63,704 bases of DNA. Source: Betaproteobacteria bacterium. Its GTDB lineage: Bacteria; Pseudomonadota; Gammaproteobacteria; Burkholderiales; Burkholderiaceae_D. A program made the translations under genes and the position numbers. Shown piece by piece: positions 47,251 to 56,305 of the stretch. Below the pieces are notes generated by a model. That model ran no database searches. It saw nothing but the letters and a program-made list of their open reading frames with translations, and had not been told where the DNA came from. The stretch is taken from contig VGHX01000003.1 of assembly GCA_016868055.1 (NCBI GenBank), positions 1 through 63,704 of the forward strand, in the 5' to 3' direction. Position 1 is the stretch's first letter; the number at the start of each line of letters is the position of its first letter.

Positions 47251-48249
47251 TTACAGCGTGATACCGATCTTGGCGACACGCGCATTAAATGCAGTACGCA
47301 CCTCGGCCAGCGCTTCCTGACCATGCTCACCCAGCGCGATCTCGGCGACCGGTGCCAAACCTGCCTGCACCCGGTCGGACCACGCCTGGATCCAGCCGGT
47401 GACGATGTGCTTGTTCTCATCCGACTCAGCCGCGCAGGCCTTTACGATTGCATCGACCCAGCGCGCGCACTCGTCGTGCCACTCGGGCATGAACGAGGTC
47501 AGCATCGCGACGGCAGTGCCGCCTTTCAAGGTCAGGTGCTCGTCAACGAACGAGCCGTAAATCAGCGGGTAGAGCAGGCCATCGAGCGCGAGGTTTTGCG
47601 CAACGAACATCTCCATCGGGTCTTTCATCACCAGCGTGTCTTCCACCAGACGGCGCAACACTTGCCAGCGCGGGTCATTCAGCCAATCATTCTTGCCGGT
47701 CTGGAGTACGGCGGGGTCATCCACTGCCAGGCCAAAGCGCGTCAGGTACTGCGCGATACCCAAGTGATCCATCGCATGGAAATTGCAGGCTGCCGTGATG
47801 GCAGTGCCGTAGCCGTAGGCGCAGATAAAGGTGTTATTCATATTGCCGGCCCATGCCACATGGCGCAGCGGCATCAGCACCTTGCAAGCGCTCTCGCGAA
47901 CCTCATCGGTCATACGCGAGAGCAGACCGCGCGAATCGACAAAGCTGTAGTTAGCCTCAACCGCTTCGTGTTGACGCGCGCGTGTGATGGTCCAGTTGGC
48001 GTAGTAGTACTGACGTGGATCTTTCAGCACATACCAATCAGCGAGCTTGATCGCCGAGCGCGACGCATCGTAGATCTCGTGCGCTGGATCCCACGTCGGG
48101 CGGTAATGGAAGTTTTGCGTCGGCTGCAGACCAAGCGTCGCCTCTTGATAACGCGTCGCCGGCTTATCGCCACCAATATGTTTTGCGACGTGTGTAAAGG
48201 TGTTGCGGGCCGGTTTGATTTCTTTAGCCTGCAGATCAATGCTACTCAT
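47251..48249 (-). CDS. dmpL: Phenol hydroxylase P1 (oxygenase small subunit)
   Basis: 332 aa, GGDKPATRYQEATLGLQPTQNFHYRPTWDPAHEIYD. Confidence 0.93.
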   Translation of the reverse strand: MSSIDLQAKEIKPARNTFTHVAKHIGGDKPATRYQEATLGLQPTQNFHYRPTWDPAHEIYDASRSAIKLADWYVLKDPRQYYYANWTITRARQHEAVEANYSFVDSRGLLSRMTDEVRESACKVLMPLRHVAWAGNMNNTFICAYGYGTAITAACNFHAMDHLGIAQYLTRFGLAVDDPAVLQTGKNDWLNDPRWQVLRRLVEDTLVMKDPMEMFVAQNLALDGLLYPLIYGSFVDEHLTLKGGTAVAMLTSFMPEWHDECARWVDAIVKACAAESDENKHIVTGWIQAWSDRVQAGLAPVAEIALGEHGQEALAEVRTAFNARVAKIGITL

Positions 48250-48508
48250 CGTGCTCTCCCAGCTTGTTTTCGACGGGCTCGTCGAGGAATTGGACGTTGT
48301 TTTTGATGCAGAAATCGTTGAATAGGTCTTCCGGTAGCGCCAGCTCGACGCTCATATCGGGCCAGCCGACCGAGTATTCGAAGTTGACGAAGCCAGTCGC
48401 GCTGCGGCTGGTGACGCGGACATAACGCCGAGCCAAGGTGTCGGCATCGGCTTCGAGTGCGACCGAGTCTTTCTCGGGCAGTGTCGGTTCGGAGGGCGCT
48501 GACATCAT
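48242..48508 (-). CDS. dmpK: Phenol hydroxylase P0 (assembly component)
   Basis: RYVRVTSRSATGFVNFEYSVGWPDMSVELALPEDLFNDFC; start chosen at MMSAPSEP. Confidence 0.88.
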   Translation of the reverse strand: MMSAPSEPTLPEKDSVALEADADTLARRYVRVTSRSATGFVNFEYSVGWPDMSVELALPEDLFNDFCIKNNVQFLDEPVENKLGEHDE

Positions 48509-48558
48509 GCTTTTGTTGGCCTTATAACAAGTCATTCAGTTTGCTTATGCCTCCTATC

Positions 48559-48573
48559 GCAAGTGGCGTGCCA
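48559..48573 (-). promoter_or_regulatory. Sigma-54 -24/-12 promoter for dmpK operon
   Basis: Minus-strand TGGCAC-gccac-TTGC. Confidence 0.9.
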
Positions 48574-48737
48574 GAGTACCCAAAGTTTTGGCCTTAATCT
48601 CGATAAATGCCGGAAAACCATTCAAATTGCTTACTTAGCAGAAAATCATTGCGGCGCCACATTTTTGCTGTGATACAGCAAATTTGGCGCAAAATAGGGC
48701 AAATTTTTATGAAATAATGAAATATAGTTTTTGTAAT

Positions 48738-48755
48738 TTGATGAAATCATCAAAT
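48738..48755. promoter_or_regulatory. Candidate UAS for DmpR/XylR-type activator
   Basis: TTTGATG-aaat-CATCAAA inverted repeat about 170 bp upstream of the -24/-12 element. Confidence 0.65.
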
Positions 48756-48817
48756 TTAACCATCGATGGTCTAAAGAAAAAGCTTGGCAAGCGCCGATTT
48801 TTATCGATAATTTAGGT

Positions 48818-50491
48818 ATGAGCGCCGGAAAATCACCCACGCTGCCCCCCGACGATGATTTGCGTCGGCTTATCCATTTCTCTGCGGGGGATGGTCGGAT
48901 TTGGCTGGCTGGGCATCGGATGCTGCTGCTTCACCTGGGTGGATTGGCCAACCTGCGCAAAGAGTTGATTCAGACTATCGGCGTGATGCAAACCCGCCGT
49001 GTACTAAAGCGATCGGGTTATGAATCGGGTGTGCGGGATGCGGCGCTGGCGAGGCAAGTACGGCCGAATGCGGACCCGATGGATCAGTTTTCTGTCGGGC
49101 CGCAGCTGCATATGCTGGAGGGCGCGGTGCAGGTCACGCCCGAGATGTGCGAGTTTGATGTAGAGACCGGTGCTTTTCACGGAATTTTTCGCTGGGATCA
49201 GTCGTGGGAAGTGGAGACCCATGTGCGCGACTTCGGGCCTCAAACGGATCCGGTGTGCTGGATGCTGATCGGCTATGCCTCCGGCTACACCTCGGCATTT
49301 TTTGGCAAACAAATTCTTTTCAAAGAAGTGCAGTGCGCCGCCTGCGGAGAGGATCACTGCCGCATCGAGGGTCGTCCTGTCGACGAGTGGCCTGATGCCG
49401 AGGCCATCAAGGAAGACTACCAGGCCGACTCCCTGTTGGTGCGTATTGAAGACCTGCAGTCGGATCTGGAAAGTCTGCGTGTTTCGTTAGCGCCGAGTGA
49501 TGACTTAGGCGATCTGATCGGGCGTTCCAAATCCTTTGAAAAATCCATTGCGCTGTTACGCAAAGCAGCCAGCACGCAAGTGACAGTCCTGCTGACGGGC
49601 GAAACCGGCGTAGGTAAAGAGCGCTTCGCGCGTACCTTGCATGCGATGAGCCTGCGTGCCGATAAACCTTTTGTCGCGATCAATTGCGCAGCCTTACCGC
49701 ATGAATTAATTGAGAGCGAGTTGTTCGGCGCAGAGAAGGGCGCGTTCACTGGTGCGGGTGCCGCTCGACCGGGGCGCTTTGAGCGCGCGGATGGTGGCAC
49801 GCTATTTCTCGATGAACTAGGCGAGTTGCCGCTGGCCGCACAGGCGAAGCTGCTGCGTGTATTGCAAACGGGTGAAGTCGAACGGCTCGGCGCCACTGCC
49901 ACGCGCAAAGTGGATGTACGTGTCGTCGCAGCGACCAACGTTGATCTTGAGGCTTCGGTTGAAGCAGGGCGCTTCCGACGCGATCTGATGTATCGGCTGA
50001 ATGTCTACCCGATTGCCATTCCGCCTCTGCGCGAGCGTGTTGAAGACATCGAGCCGCTCGCCAATCATATGCTGCGGCAGTTTATGGCGCTGCATAACAA
50101 GCGTGTTGCGGGTATCACCGATCGCGCTTTGGATGCGATGCGTAGCTACCCATGGCCAGGCAACGTACGTGAACTGGAAAACCTGATCGAGCGCGGTTTG
50201 ATCATTACCTCGCCCGGGCAAATGGTGGATGTGGATGATTTGTTCGCGGTCGCACCGGCGCCACCGGCCGTCACGTTGTCTGCCACGGGTGAGTTGAAGC
50301 AAGCGATGCCGGGCGATATGGATAACTTGTTCGATGAACTCCAAAAGCGTGGTCTGTCGCTTGATGCCTTGGAAGACGCGCTGATTCAACAAGCCGTCGA
50401 GCGCGCGGGCGGTAATTTATCTGCGGCTGCTCGGTCACTGGGTTTGACGCGTCCGCAGCTGTCTTACCGTTTGCAGAAGGCAAAGGAGTAG
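48818..50491 (+). CDS. dmpR: Sigma-54-dependent regulator, DmpR/XylR/PoxR type
   Basis: XylR_N/V4R sensory domain, GETGVGKERFARTLH, GAFTGA, Fis-type HTH. Confidence 0.95.
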   Translation: MSAGKSPTLPPDDDLRRLIHFSAGDGRIWLAGHRMLLLHLGGLANLRKELIQTIGVMQTRRVLKRSGYESGVRDAALARQVRPNADPMDQFSVGPQLHMLEGAVQVTPEMCEFDVETGAFHGIFRWDQSWEVETHVRDFGPQTDPVCWMLIGYASGYTSAFFGKQILFKEVQCAACGEDHCRIEGRPVDEWPDAEAIKEDYQADSLLVRIEDLQSDLESLRVSLAPSDDLGDLIGRSKSFEKSIALLRKAASTQVTVLLTGETGVGKERFARTLHAMSLRADKPFVAINCAALPHELIESELFGAEKGAFTGAGAARPGRFERADGGTLFLDELGELPLAAQAKLLRVLQTGEVERLGATATRKVDVRVVAATNVDLEASVEAGRFRRDLMYRLNVYPIAIPPLRERVEDIEPLANHMLRQFMALHNKRVAGITDRALDAMRSYPWPGNVRELENLIERGLIITSPGQMVDVDDLFAVAPAPPAVTLSATGELKQAMPGDMDNLFDELQKRGLSLDALEDALIQQAVERAGGNLSAAARSLGLTRPQLSYRLQKAKE

Positions 50492-50562
50492 CGATGCGGC
50501 TGTGCGCGAGTCGTTATGTTGTACGAATTTGTCTGTAAATACGTCGTGAACGGAGGTGCAAC

Positions 50563-51288
50563 TTGGCCAAAAAATCATTTATCAGTTTGGTAGATAGCGG
50601 CGAGGAAACTGCGGGTTACCGTACCTTGATCGAGCGTACCTATGGCAGGCTGCGTGAAGATATTTTGGATGGTGTATTGCAGCCTGGTGAAAAACTATTG
50701 GTCGAGCATGTAAAGCAGCGCTATGAGGTTGGTGCTGGTACGGTGCGCGAGGCTTTGTCGCGGTTGGTGAGTGAGGCCATGGTGACCGCAGAAGGACAGC
50801 GTGGATTTACCGTTGCACCTATCAGTGCTGATGACCTGATCGATGTAACCAATGTACGCGTTGCGATTGAAACCGACGCGCTGCGCGCGTCGATTCGAAA
50901 CGGGGATGATTTTTGGCGACACCGCCTAAGGCTCGCGTATGAGCAATTATCCGCGTTAGAGCAGCCCTTGAAAGATGAGAACGTGCGGCGCTGGGAGCAA
51001 GCGAACGCAGCGTTTCACGGCGCGCTGCTGTCGGCGTGTGGGTCGCCATGGGCATTACGCGTGGTACAGCAACTCACGCATCACGCAGAACGCTATCGGC
51101 GCTACGCGATTGGTCTGCACACCGGACGTGATGTGCACGCCGAGCACCAGCAAATTTTTGAGGCTGCAGTAACCGGCCAAGATGCGCGCGCGGCACTCGC
51201 ACTTGAATCTCATATTCGTGCAACGCCAGAGTTGATTGTGAAAGCGATTCGCAGTGGCCAAAAGATTTTCGAGCATCAGGATTCATGA
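50563..51288 (+). CDS. GntR-family regulator (FCD type)
   Basis: TTG start with GGAGGT; YGRLREDILDGVLQPGEKLLVEHVKQRYEVGAGTVREALSRL. Confidence 0.88.
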   Translation: MAKKSFISLVDSGEETAGYRTLIERTYGRLREDILDGVLQPGEKLLVEHVKQRYEVGAGTVREALSRLVSEAMVTAEGQRGFTVAPISADDLIDVTNVRVAIETDALRASIRNGDDFWRHRLRLAYEQLSALEQPLKDENVRRWEQANAAFHGALLSACGSPWALRVVQQLTHHAERYRRYAIGLHTGRDVHAEHQQIFEAAVTGQDARAALALESHIRATPELIVKAIRSGQKIFEHQDS

Positions 51289-51376
51289 TGTCGGCAATTT
51301 TGTCATGACCAAAATTTCATCATTTATCAGGATTCGTGATGCCGGCAATTTTGTTATGACCAACGTTTGATCATTT
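51275..51376 (+). repeat. 51-bp tandem duplication spanning GntR stop codon
   Basis: atcaggattcRtgatgYcggcaattttgtYatgaccaa... twice, period 51. Confidence 0.9.
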
Positions 51377-51401
51377 TTACCAAGTACTTTTTAAGACTGC
51401 C

Positions 51402-52241
51402 ATGACGACAACAATTTCATCGCCCGAGATCGGGCACAGCATCGATGCCGGTGGTATCGACGTGAACTATCACGATGTTGGCACCGGCTTCCCGGTACTG
51501 CTGATTCATGGCTCGGGCCCTGGTGTATCCGCGTTTGCGAACTGGCGCTTAGTGATGCCTGAGCTGTCGAAGCAGCGCAGAGTGATTGCACCCGATATGG
51601 TGGGCTTTGGTTTCACCGAGCGGCCGCACGGCTTTGCCTACACCATGGATAACTGGGTAAAGCAGGCGATTGATTTGCTCGATGCCTTGGATTTACCGCA
51701 GGTGGATTTGGTCGGTAACTCTTTTGGCGGCGCGCTATCGCTCGCCTTGACCATTCGTTATCCGCAGCGTGTGCGGCGGCTGGTATTGATGGGCGCTGCC
51801 GGTGTGTCATTCCCGATCACGCCGGCACTCGATGCGGTGTGGGGCTATGAGCCTTCGTTTGAAAATATGCGCCGCATTATGGATTTATTTGCTTACGATC
51901 GCGGCTTGGTGAATGATGACCTGGCGCGTTTACGGTTTGAGGCGAGTAATCAGCCGGGTTTTCATGAGAGCTACTCGGCGATGTTTCCAGCGCCGCGCCA
52001 GCGCTGGGTTGATGCACTAGCCAGTAACGAAGATGACATCGCTGCGATTCAGCGAGAAACACTGATCGTACATGGCCGCGACGATAAAGTGATTCCGGTC
52101 GAGAGCTCATTACGACTGTCGCAGCTGATTTCGCGTTCGCAGCTGCATGTATTTGGGCGATGTGGTCACTGGACACAAATCGAGCACTCAGCCCGGTTTG
52201 CGCAGTTGGTGAGCAACTTCTTGTCCGAAGCAGACTTGTGA
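51402..52241 (+). CDS. dmpD: 2-hydroxymuconic semialdehyde hydrolase
   Basis: VLLIHGSGPGVSAFANWRLVMPELSKQRRVIAPDMVGFGFTERP; VGNSFGGALSLAL. Confidence 0.92.
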   Translation: MTTTISSPEIGHSIDAGGIDVNYHDVGTGFPVLLIHGSGPGVSAFANWRLVMPELSKQRRVIAPDMVGFGFTERPHGFAYTMDNWVKQAIDLLDALDLPQVDLVGNSFGGALSLALTIRYPQRVRRLVLMGAAGVSFPITPALDAVWGYEPSFENMRRIMDLFAYDRGLVNDDLARLRFEASNQPGFHESYSAMFPAPRQRWVDALASNEDDIAAIQRETLIVHGRDDKVIPVESSLRLSQLISRSQLHVFGRCGHWTQIEHSARFAQLVSNFLSEADL

Positions 52242-52349
52242 TCCTTATTGCGAGGCCGCTAGCTGCTTTGGCGCCGTCTGGCCGGACGACATAGTCGGTC
52301 TTTGATGTCGCTGCCGTGCCGTCAGCTTAGCTGGACGGGCCCGATCAAT

Positions 52350-52380
52350 TTCAAAAAACGCCAGGGGCCTTAGTGCCCCT
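52350..52380 (-). terminator. Rho-independent terminator (minus strand)
   Basis: Minus: AGGGGCactaagGCCCCTggcgTTTTTT. Confidence 0.8.
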
Positions 52381-52601
52381 TAGCCAATCCTGAAAATCCG
52401 CCAGCCCTCGCGGGTTTTGCGGAGCGAGAATTTCCACTCACCGCCGCGGCGCTTGGCGAATTGAATCGCAGCCACGCGCGCGCTCTCTGCACGACGGAAA
52501 TCCTGAATCAGGATGCTGTCGCCGACGAACATATCGCGGAAAGGGTAAAACACGCGCTCGGCCGGCTGGCGCTCTTCCGATGCCTTCTCGATCACGAACA
52601 T
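52380..52601 (-). CDS. Small hypothetical protein
   Basis: MFVIEKASEERQPAERVFYPFRDMFVGDSILIQDFRRAESARVAAIQFAKRRG; own terminator. Confidence 0.55.
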   Translation of the reverse strand: MFVIEKASEERQPAERVFYPFRDMFVGDSILIQDFRRAESARVAAIQFAKRRGGEWKFSLRKTREGWRIFRIG

Positions 52602-52723
52602 GGTGTATCTCCTCTCGTCCTCATGCGGGAAGAATCGGACGTTAGGCGGCAAACTTTAGCCGCCGACAGAGATTATTTTCAATTTGCTATGTTCGTGTGG
52701 TAACGGCTTTGTAGATTGGCCGC

Positions 52724-52802
52724 CACAATGGCTCAGCAAACTAGCGCCGCAGCAGTGTCTCAGCAGACAGGCCGCATGGCTCAGCAAACTAGCGCCGCCA
52801 GC
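52724..52802. repeat. Degenerate 24-bp repeats (atggctcagcaaactagcgccgc twice, 48 bp apart)
   Basis: Copies at 52728 and 52776 with a diverged copy between. Confidence 0.85.
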
Positions 52803-53313
52803 GTGGGAAGGCCTGAGCGCCGAGTGGGGTGTATTTCTGACGCGCGCTGATCGAGATGACTTTTGGGTAGACTGGCACGAACGTCCAACGCTCGCCTTGC
52901 GCAAAAAACGCCTCAGCCCACGCACCGCACACGACGCCGTCTTCGCGCAGGTAAGGCTCGCGCTGCGCCATCTGCTGCTGGAATTCGGCGAGCAGCGCGG
53001 TGCGGCGTTTCTCAGCGTCGCGCTTGGCCACCGCCGGGTCGCCTTCAACTTCCTTTATATACAGCGCGGTAAATATCTCCACCCCGCGCTTGAATTCATT
53101 CAGGCGCTTGCTGTCGTCAGTGAGGCTCTCAGCAAACACGCTGAAGATCGCTGAGCAGTGCAGGGCTTGTTGTGCCAGTCGTGGCTCGGCGCTGACCCGC
53201 GCGGGAGATACCAAAATGGCTGCAAGACCGACCATCCATAGGGTGATCGCCGCAAACCTGGCGTATGTGCCATTCGTTGGGAAAGAGACTACCGTGCGCG
53301 CATTGCTGGACAT
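52789..53313 (-). CDS. Hypothetical exported protein
   Basis: Signal-like ITLWMVGLAAILVSPARVSAEPRL; alpha-helical remainder. Confidence 0.5.
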   Translation of the reverse strand: MSSNARTVVSFPTNGTYARFAAITLWMVGLAAILVSPARVSAEPRLAQQALHCSAIFSVFAESLTDDSKRLNEFKRGVEIFTALYIKEVEGDPAVAKRDAEKRRTALLAEFQQQMAQREPYLREDGVVCGAWAEAFFAQGERWTFVPVYPKVISISARQKYTPLGAQAFPRWRR

Positions 53314-53389
53314 TCGAGAATCCTCGGTGAAAATCGGCTCACGCAGATGGTAATCGATGGCACGTCCCAGCCTCGAAGTACTGATCGGC

Positions 53390-54334
53390 TCACAACAGAT
53401 AACTTCCCGCCAGCGTAAGCAGCTTGCCGCCGGTTCTGAGCTTGAAGCGTGCAACCCCTGCGCTGCGTATCGTGTTGACGCCGCCAAGATCAAGCTGCTG
53501 TATGCCAAGCACTTTGAGCTCTTCGATCGCTTTCCACAGAATCAGGTTGTGCGCGTGCGCATCGCGCCCGGCATCAGTGGTCCATCCGATGTGATAAGTG
53601 GCAGATGCACCGTGCAGCAGAAACATCATTGCAGCAATACGCTCGCGACCAGCATCAGCGCGAAGGGTCAACAGGGTACTCGCGGCGCTTTTACGGGTGA
53701 GGGTATAGCGCTCGACAAATGCAGGCGGTAAGCCATCAAGACCGCGCGCTTGGCGTTGCGCGATATCGGCCTCCAACAACCACCGAAACTGATTCAGCTG
53801 CGTCCCAACGCGCTGCACTGAAAGACACGATGACTCGCTACTCGCCAGCTGATGACGCCAACGATGTTCAAGGTTGGCGCGTAACTGCTCCATGCTTGGT
53901 CTGAGGTCGAGCAGCACGGTCGACATACCGCTCACGACACGTCGCATCGGTGCGAGGCCGTTTGGCTCACCCGCGGCTTGCTCGGGGCTGACAAGCACGA
54001 CCCGCAGGCCCGATAGTGGCAAGGATTTTTTGAGTTGCTGATACACCTGCGATTGCACGTCGGGTAAAACCGGCTGGCGCCAAATCGGTCCGCGTGAGCA
54101 GAGCGCCACTGATGCAATACGTCCGAAGCTTCGCACGATGAACTGCGCCTGTGCCACTGTCTCGCCATCACGCACGACGCGCGCTCTCAGCACGGGAACA
54201 CCGAGCGTGAGCATCGCGCTACCGTAGGACCAGTCTTGTTGAAGTGCGCCGAGCGCGGCACTGTGTGCAGCGTCCCAATCAGCCATCTGATGGCCGCCCC
54301 AGTGCACCTGCCATCGATTAGAATCTTCGGTCAT
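53390..54334 (-). CDS. FemAB/GNAT-like acyltransferase (copy 2)
   Basis: MMFLLHGASATYHIGWTTDAGRDAHAHNLILWKAIEELKVLGIQQLDLGGVNT. Confidence 0.75.
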   Translation of the reverse strand: MTEDSNRWQVHWGGHQMADWDAAHSAALGALQQDWSYGSAMLTLGVPVLRARVVRDGETVAQAQFIVRSFGRIASVALCSRGPIWRQPVLPDVQSQVYQQLKKSLPLSGLRVVLVSPEQAAGEPNGLAPMRRVVSGMSTVLLDLRPSMEQLRANLEHRWRHQLASSESSCLSVQRVGTQLNQFRWLLEADIAQRQARGLDGLPPAFVERYTLTRKSAASTLLTLRADAGRERIAAMMFLLHGASATYHIGWTTDAGRDAHAHNLILWKAIEELKVLGIQQLDLGGVNTIRSAGVARFKLRTGGKLLTLAGSYLL

Positions 54335-54354
54335 ACCTGAGAGCCCATCCAAGC

Positions 54355-54552
54355 ATGCTCGAAAAAATGAAACGTCAACGTGATGAACAAACCGTTATGG
54401 GGCATCGACTCGAAGAGCCCCGCTTCACGCTGTGGGCAGCATTCTGGGCCTTGGTCTACGTTGGGCTGCCGGTAGCGGTGGTGGGGTTGATCTTGGATGT
54501 GCTGGTTCAATGGGTGACAGGGCAGTGCCTCGGACTGTGGTGCTATTTCTGA
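54355..54552 (+). CDS. Micro-membrane protein (copy 2)
   Basis: LDVLVQWVTGQCLGLWCYF; paralog of 23614-23841. Confidence 0.7.
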   Translation: MLEKMKRQRDEQTVMGHRLEEPRFTLWAAFWALVYVGLPVAVVGLILDVLVQWVTGQCLGLWCYF

Positions 54553-54566
54553 ACGCCTCAGATCGT

Positions 54567-54950
54567 CTACTTACCGCATGCGTAGCGCCACCCACCTGCG
54601 CCGCCCGGGTTTTGCGTTAACTTGTCGACCGGTCCGGGTGTATTCACTTGTCCAATCAGACTACCCTTTGCCATGCGCTCGGTGTACATCGAATACGAAA
54701 TAATCCGCGAGGTTTCTTTGGTGCAGTTGTACTCTTTGATTAGCTTCATGGACAGCATGCCACGCGGGCCAGGCTCGCGATATGACTGAATTTCTATCAC
54801 GCGTCGCAAGTCACCATTTTGCGAAATAGAAGAGCTCTCGGCGTAGACCACTGTGCCGCGAATGTTTTCAAAAACCTTGACCAACTCGGCGCGCGAAGCA
54901 GCGCAAACACAAAACAAAATGATGGCCAGGAGCAGATGTTTAGGTGTCAT
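54567..54950 (-). CDS. Surface-adhesin E-like exported protein
   Basis: Signal peptide; FENIRGTVVYAESSSISQNGDLRRVIEIQSYREP...MKLIKEYNC. Confidence 0.65.
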   Translation of the reverse strand: MTPKHLLLAIILFCVCAASRAELVKVFENIRGTVVYAESSSISQNGDLRRVIEIQSYREPGPRGMLSMKLIKEYNCTKETSRIISYSMYTERMAKGSLIGQVNTPGPVDKLTQNPGGAGGWRYACGK

Positions 54951-55056
54951 AGGGTCGCAAACGAAGTTACTAATTGTTTAATAAATGAGGTTTGCTTTAT
55001 ATTGCCATTGTTATACCGCAATTCAAAGCTAATTGGCGAATGATCTCGGAGAAAAA

Positions 55057-56259
55057 ATGCTCAATATTAGTCATCGCGCACAGAGTCTTGGCACAGAAAA
55101 CGCATTCATCGTGCTGGCCGAGGTCAACAAGTTACTGCGTGAAGGGCGCGACATTGTGTCGTTCTGTATTGGGCAACCGGATTTTCATACGCCGGTGCAT
55201 GTACAAGATGCCGCAGTTAAAGCAATTCGTGAAGGAAAACACGGCTACACACCATCCGCCGGGATTGCCGAGTTGCGGCAGGCGGTTGCCAATGAAATTG
55301 CTCGCACCAGAGGTATCACAGTCACCGCTGATGACGTGGTGGTCGCGGCCGGTGCTAAACCTTTCATTGGCTACACCATTCTTTCGGTGACGGATTACGG
55401 GGCCGGTGACGAGGTGATCTACCCGGTACCGGGATTCCCGATTTACGAATCGCAGATCAAAGCCAATGGCGCGGTCGGCGTGCCGATTTTTTTACGCGAA
55501 TCACGTGACTTCAGTCTTGATCCAAATGAATTAGCCGCGCTGATTACCCCTAAAACGCGGCTATTGATTTTGAATTCGCCGCAAAATCCTACCGGCGGTA
55601 TCATTCCCAAAAAAGATATGGCCGCCATCGCCGAGGTATTACGTGCGCATCCGCAGGTGTGGGTATATGCCGACGAGATTTACGGCCGACTGATTTACGA
55701 CGGTGAGTTTCACTCGATTGCTTCCGAGCCCGGCATGCAAGAGCGCACCATCATCGCGGATGGCCTCTCAAAAACCTATGCCATGACGGGCTGGCGCCTC
55801 GGCTATATGGCCAACAAAAAACTCGCGCCATTCTTCACCACCTGGATCACAAACACCGAGTCGTGTGCCTCGCAAATTACCCAGTGGGCCGGGGTACAAG
55901 CCTTGCTCGGACCACAAGATGACGCTGATCGTATGCGGGACATTTTCCAGCAGCGACGCGATTTGGTGGTCAGCCTGTTGAATGATATTCCGGGTGTAAC
56001 GTGTCAATCACCCGGCGGCGCTTTCTACGCGTGGCCGAATGTGACCGAGGCCTGTCATATCACTGGTTGTCGTGATTCAGAAGAGTTTCGTCAGCGTTTA
56101 TTAAATGAGGCCGGTGTCGCGGTGCTGGCTGATATTCACTTTGGCCCACGCGCCGCAGGTGAAGGGCAACATATTCGCCTGAGTTACGCCGCCTCGGATC
56201 AAGCGATTCGTGATGGCGTTGGGCGGATTCATGCATTCGTCAAACAACACGCGCGCTAA
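55057..56259 (+). CDS. PLP-dependent class I/II aminotransferase
   Basis: ILNSPQNPTGGIIPKKDM; DGLSKTYAMTGWRLGYM. Confidence 0.93.
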   Translation: MLNISHRAQSLGTENAFIVLAEVNKLLREGRDIVSFCIGQPDFHTPVHVQDAAVKAIREGKHGYTPSAGIAELRQAVANEIARTRGITVTADDVVVAAGAKPFIGYTILSVTDYGAGDEVIYPVPGFPIYESQIKANGAVGVPIFLRESRDFSLDPNELAALITPKTRLLILNSPQNPTGGIIPKKDMAAIAEVLRAHPQVWVYADEIYGRLIYDGEFHSIASEPGMQERTIIADGLSKTYAMTGWRLGYMANKKLAPFFTTWITNTESCASQITQWAGVQALLGPQDDADRMRDIFQQRRDLVVSLLNDIPGVTCQSPGGAFYAWPNVTEACHITGCRDSEEFRQRLLNEAGVAVLADIHFGPRAAGEGQHIRLSYAASDQAIRDGVGRIHAFVKQHAR

Positions 56260-56305
56260 GCAAGCATGCAAGCTATTCAAATAAAACAGTAGCCCGGGAA
56301 TTGTC

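Noticed and set aside
47323-48306. 327-aa plus-strand ORF
   Set aside because: Fully antisense to dmpL (P1), whose protein is clearly recognisable; shadow ORF of a GC-rich gene.
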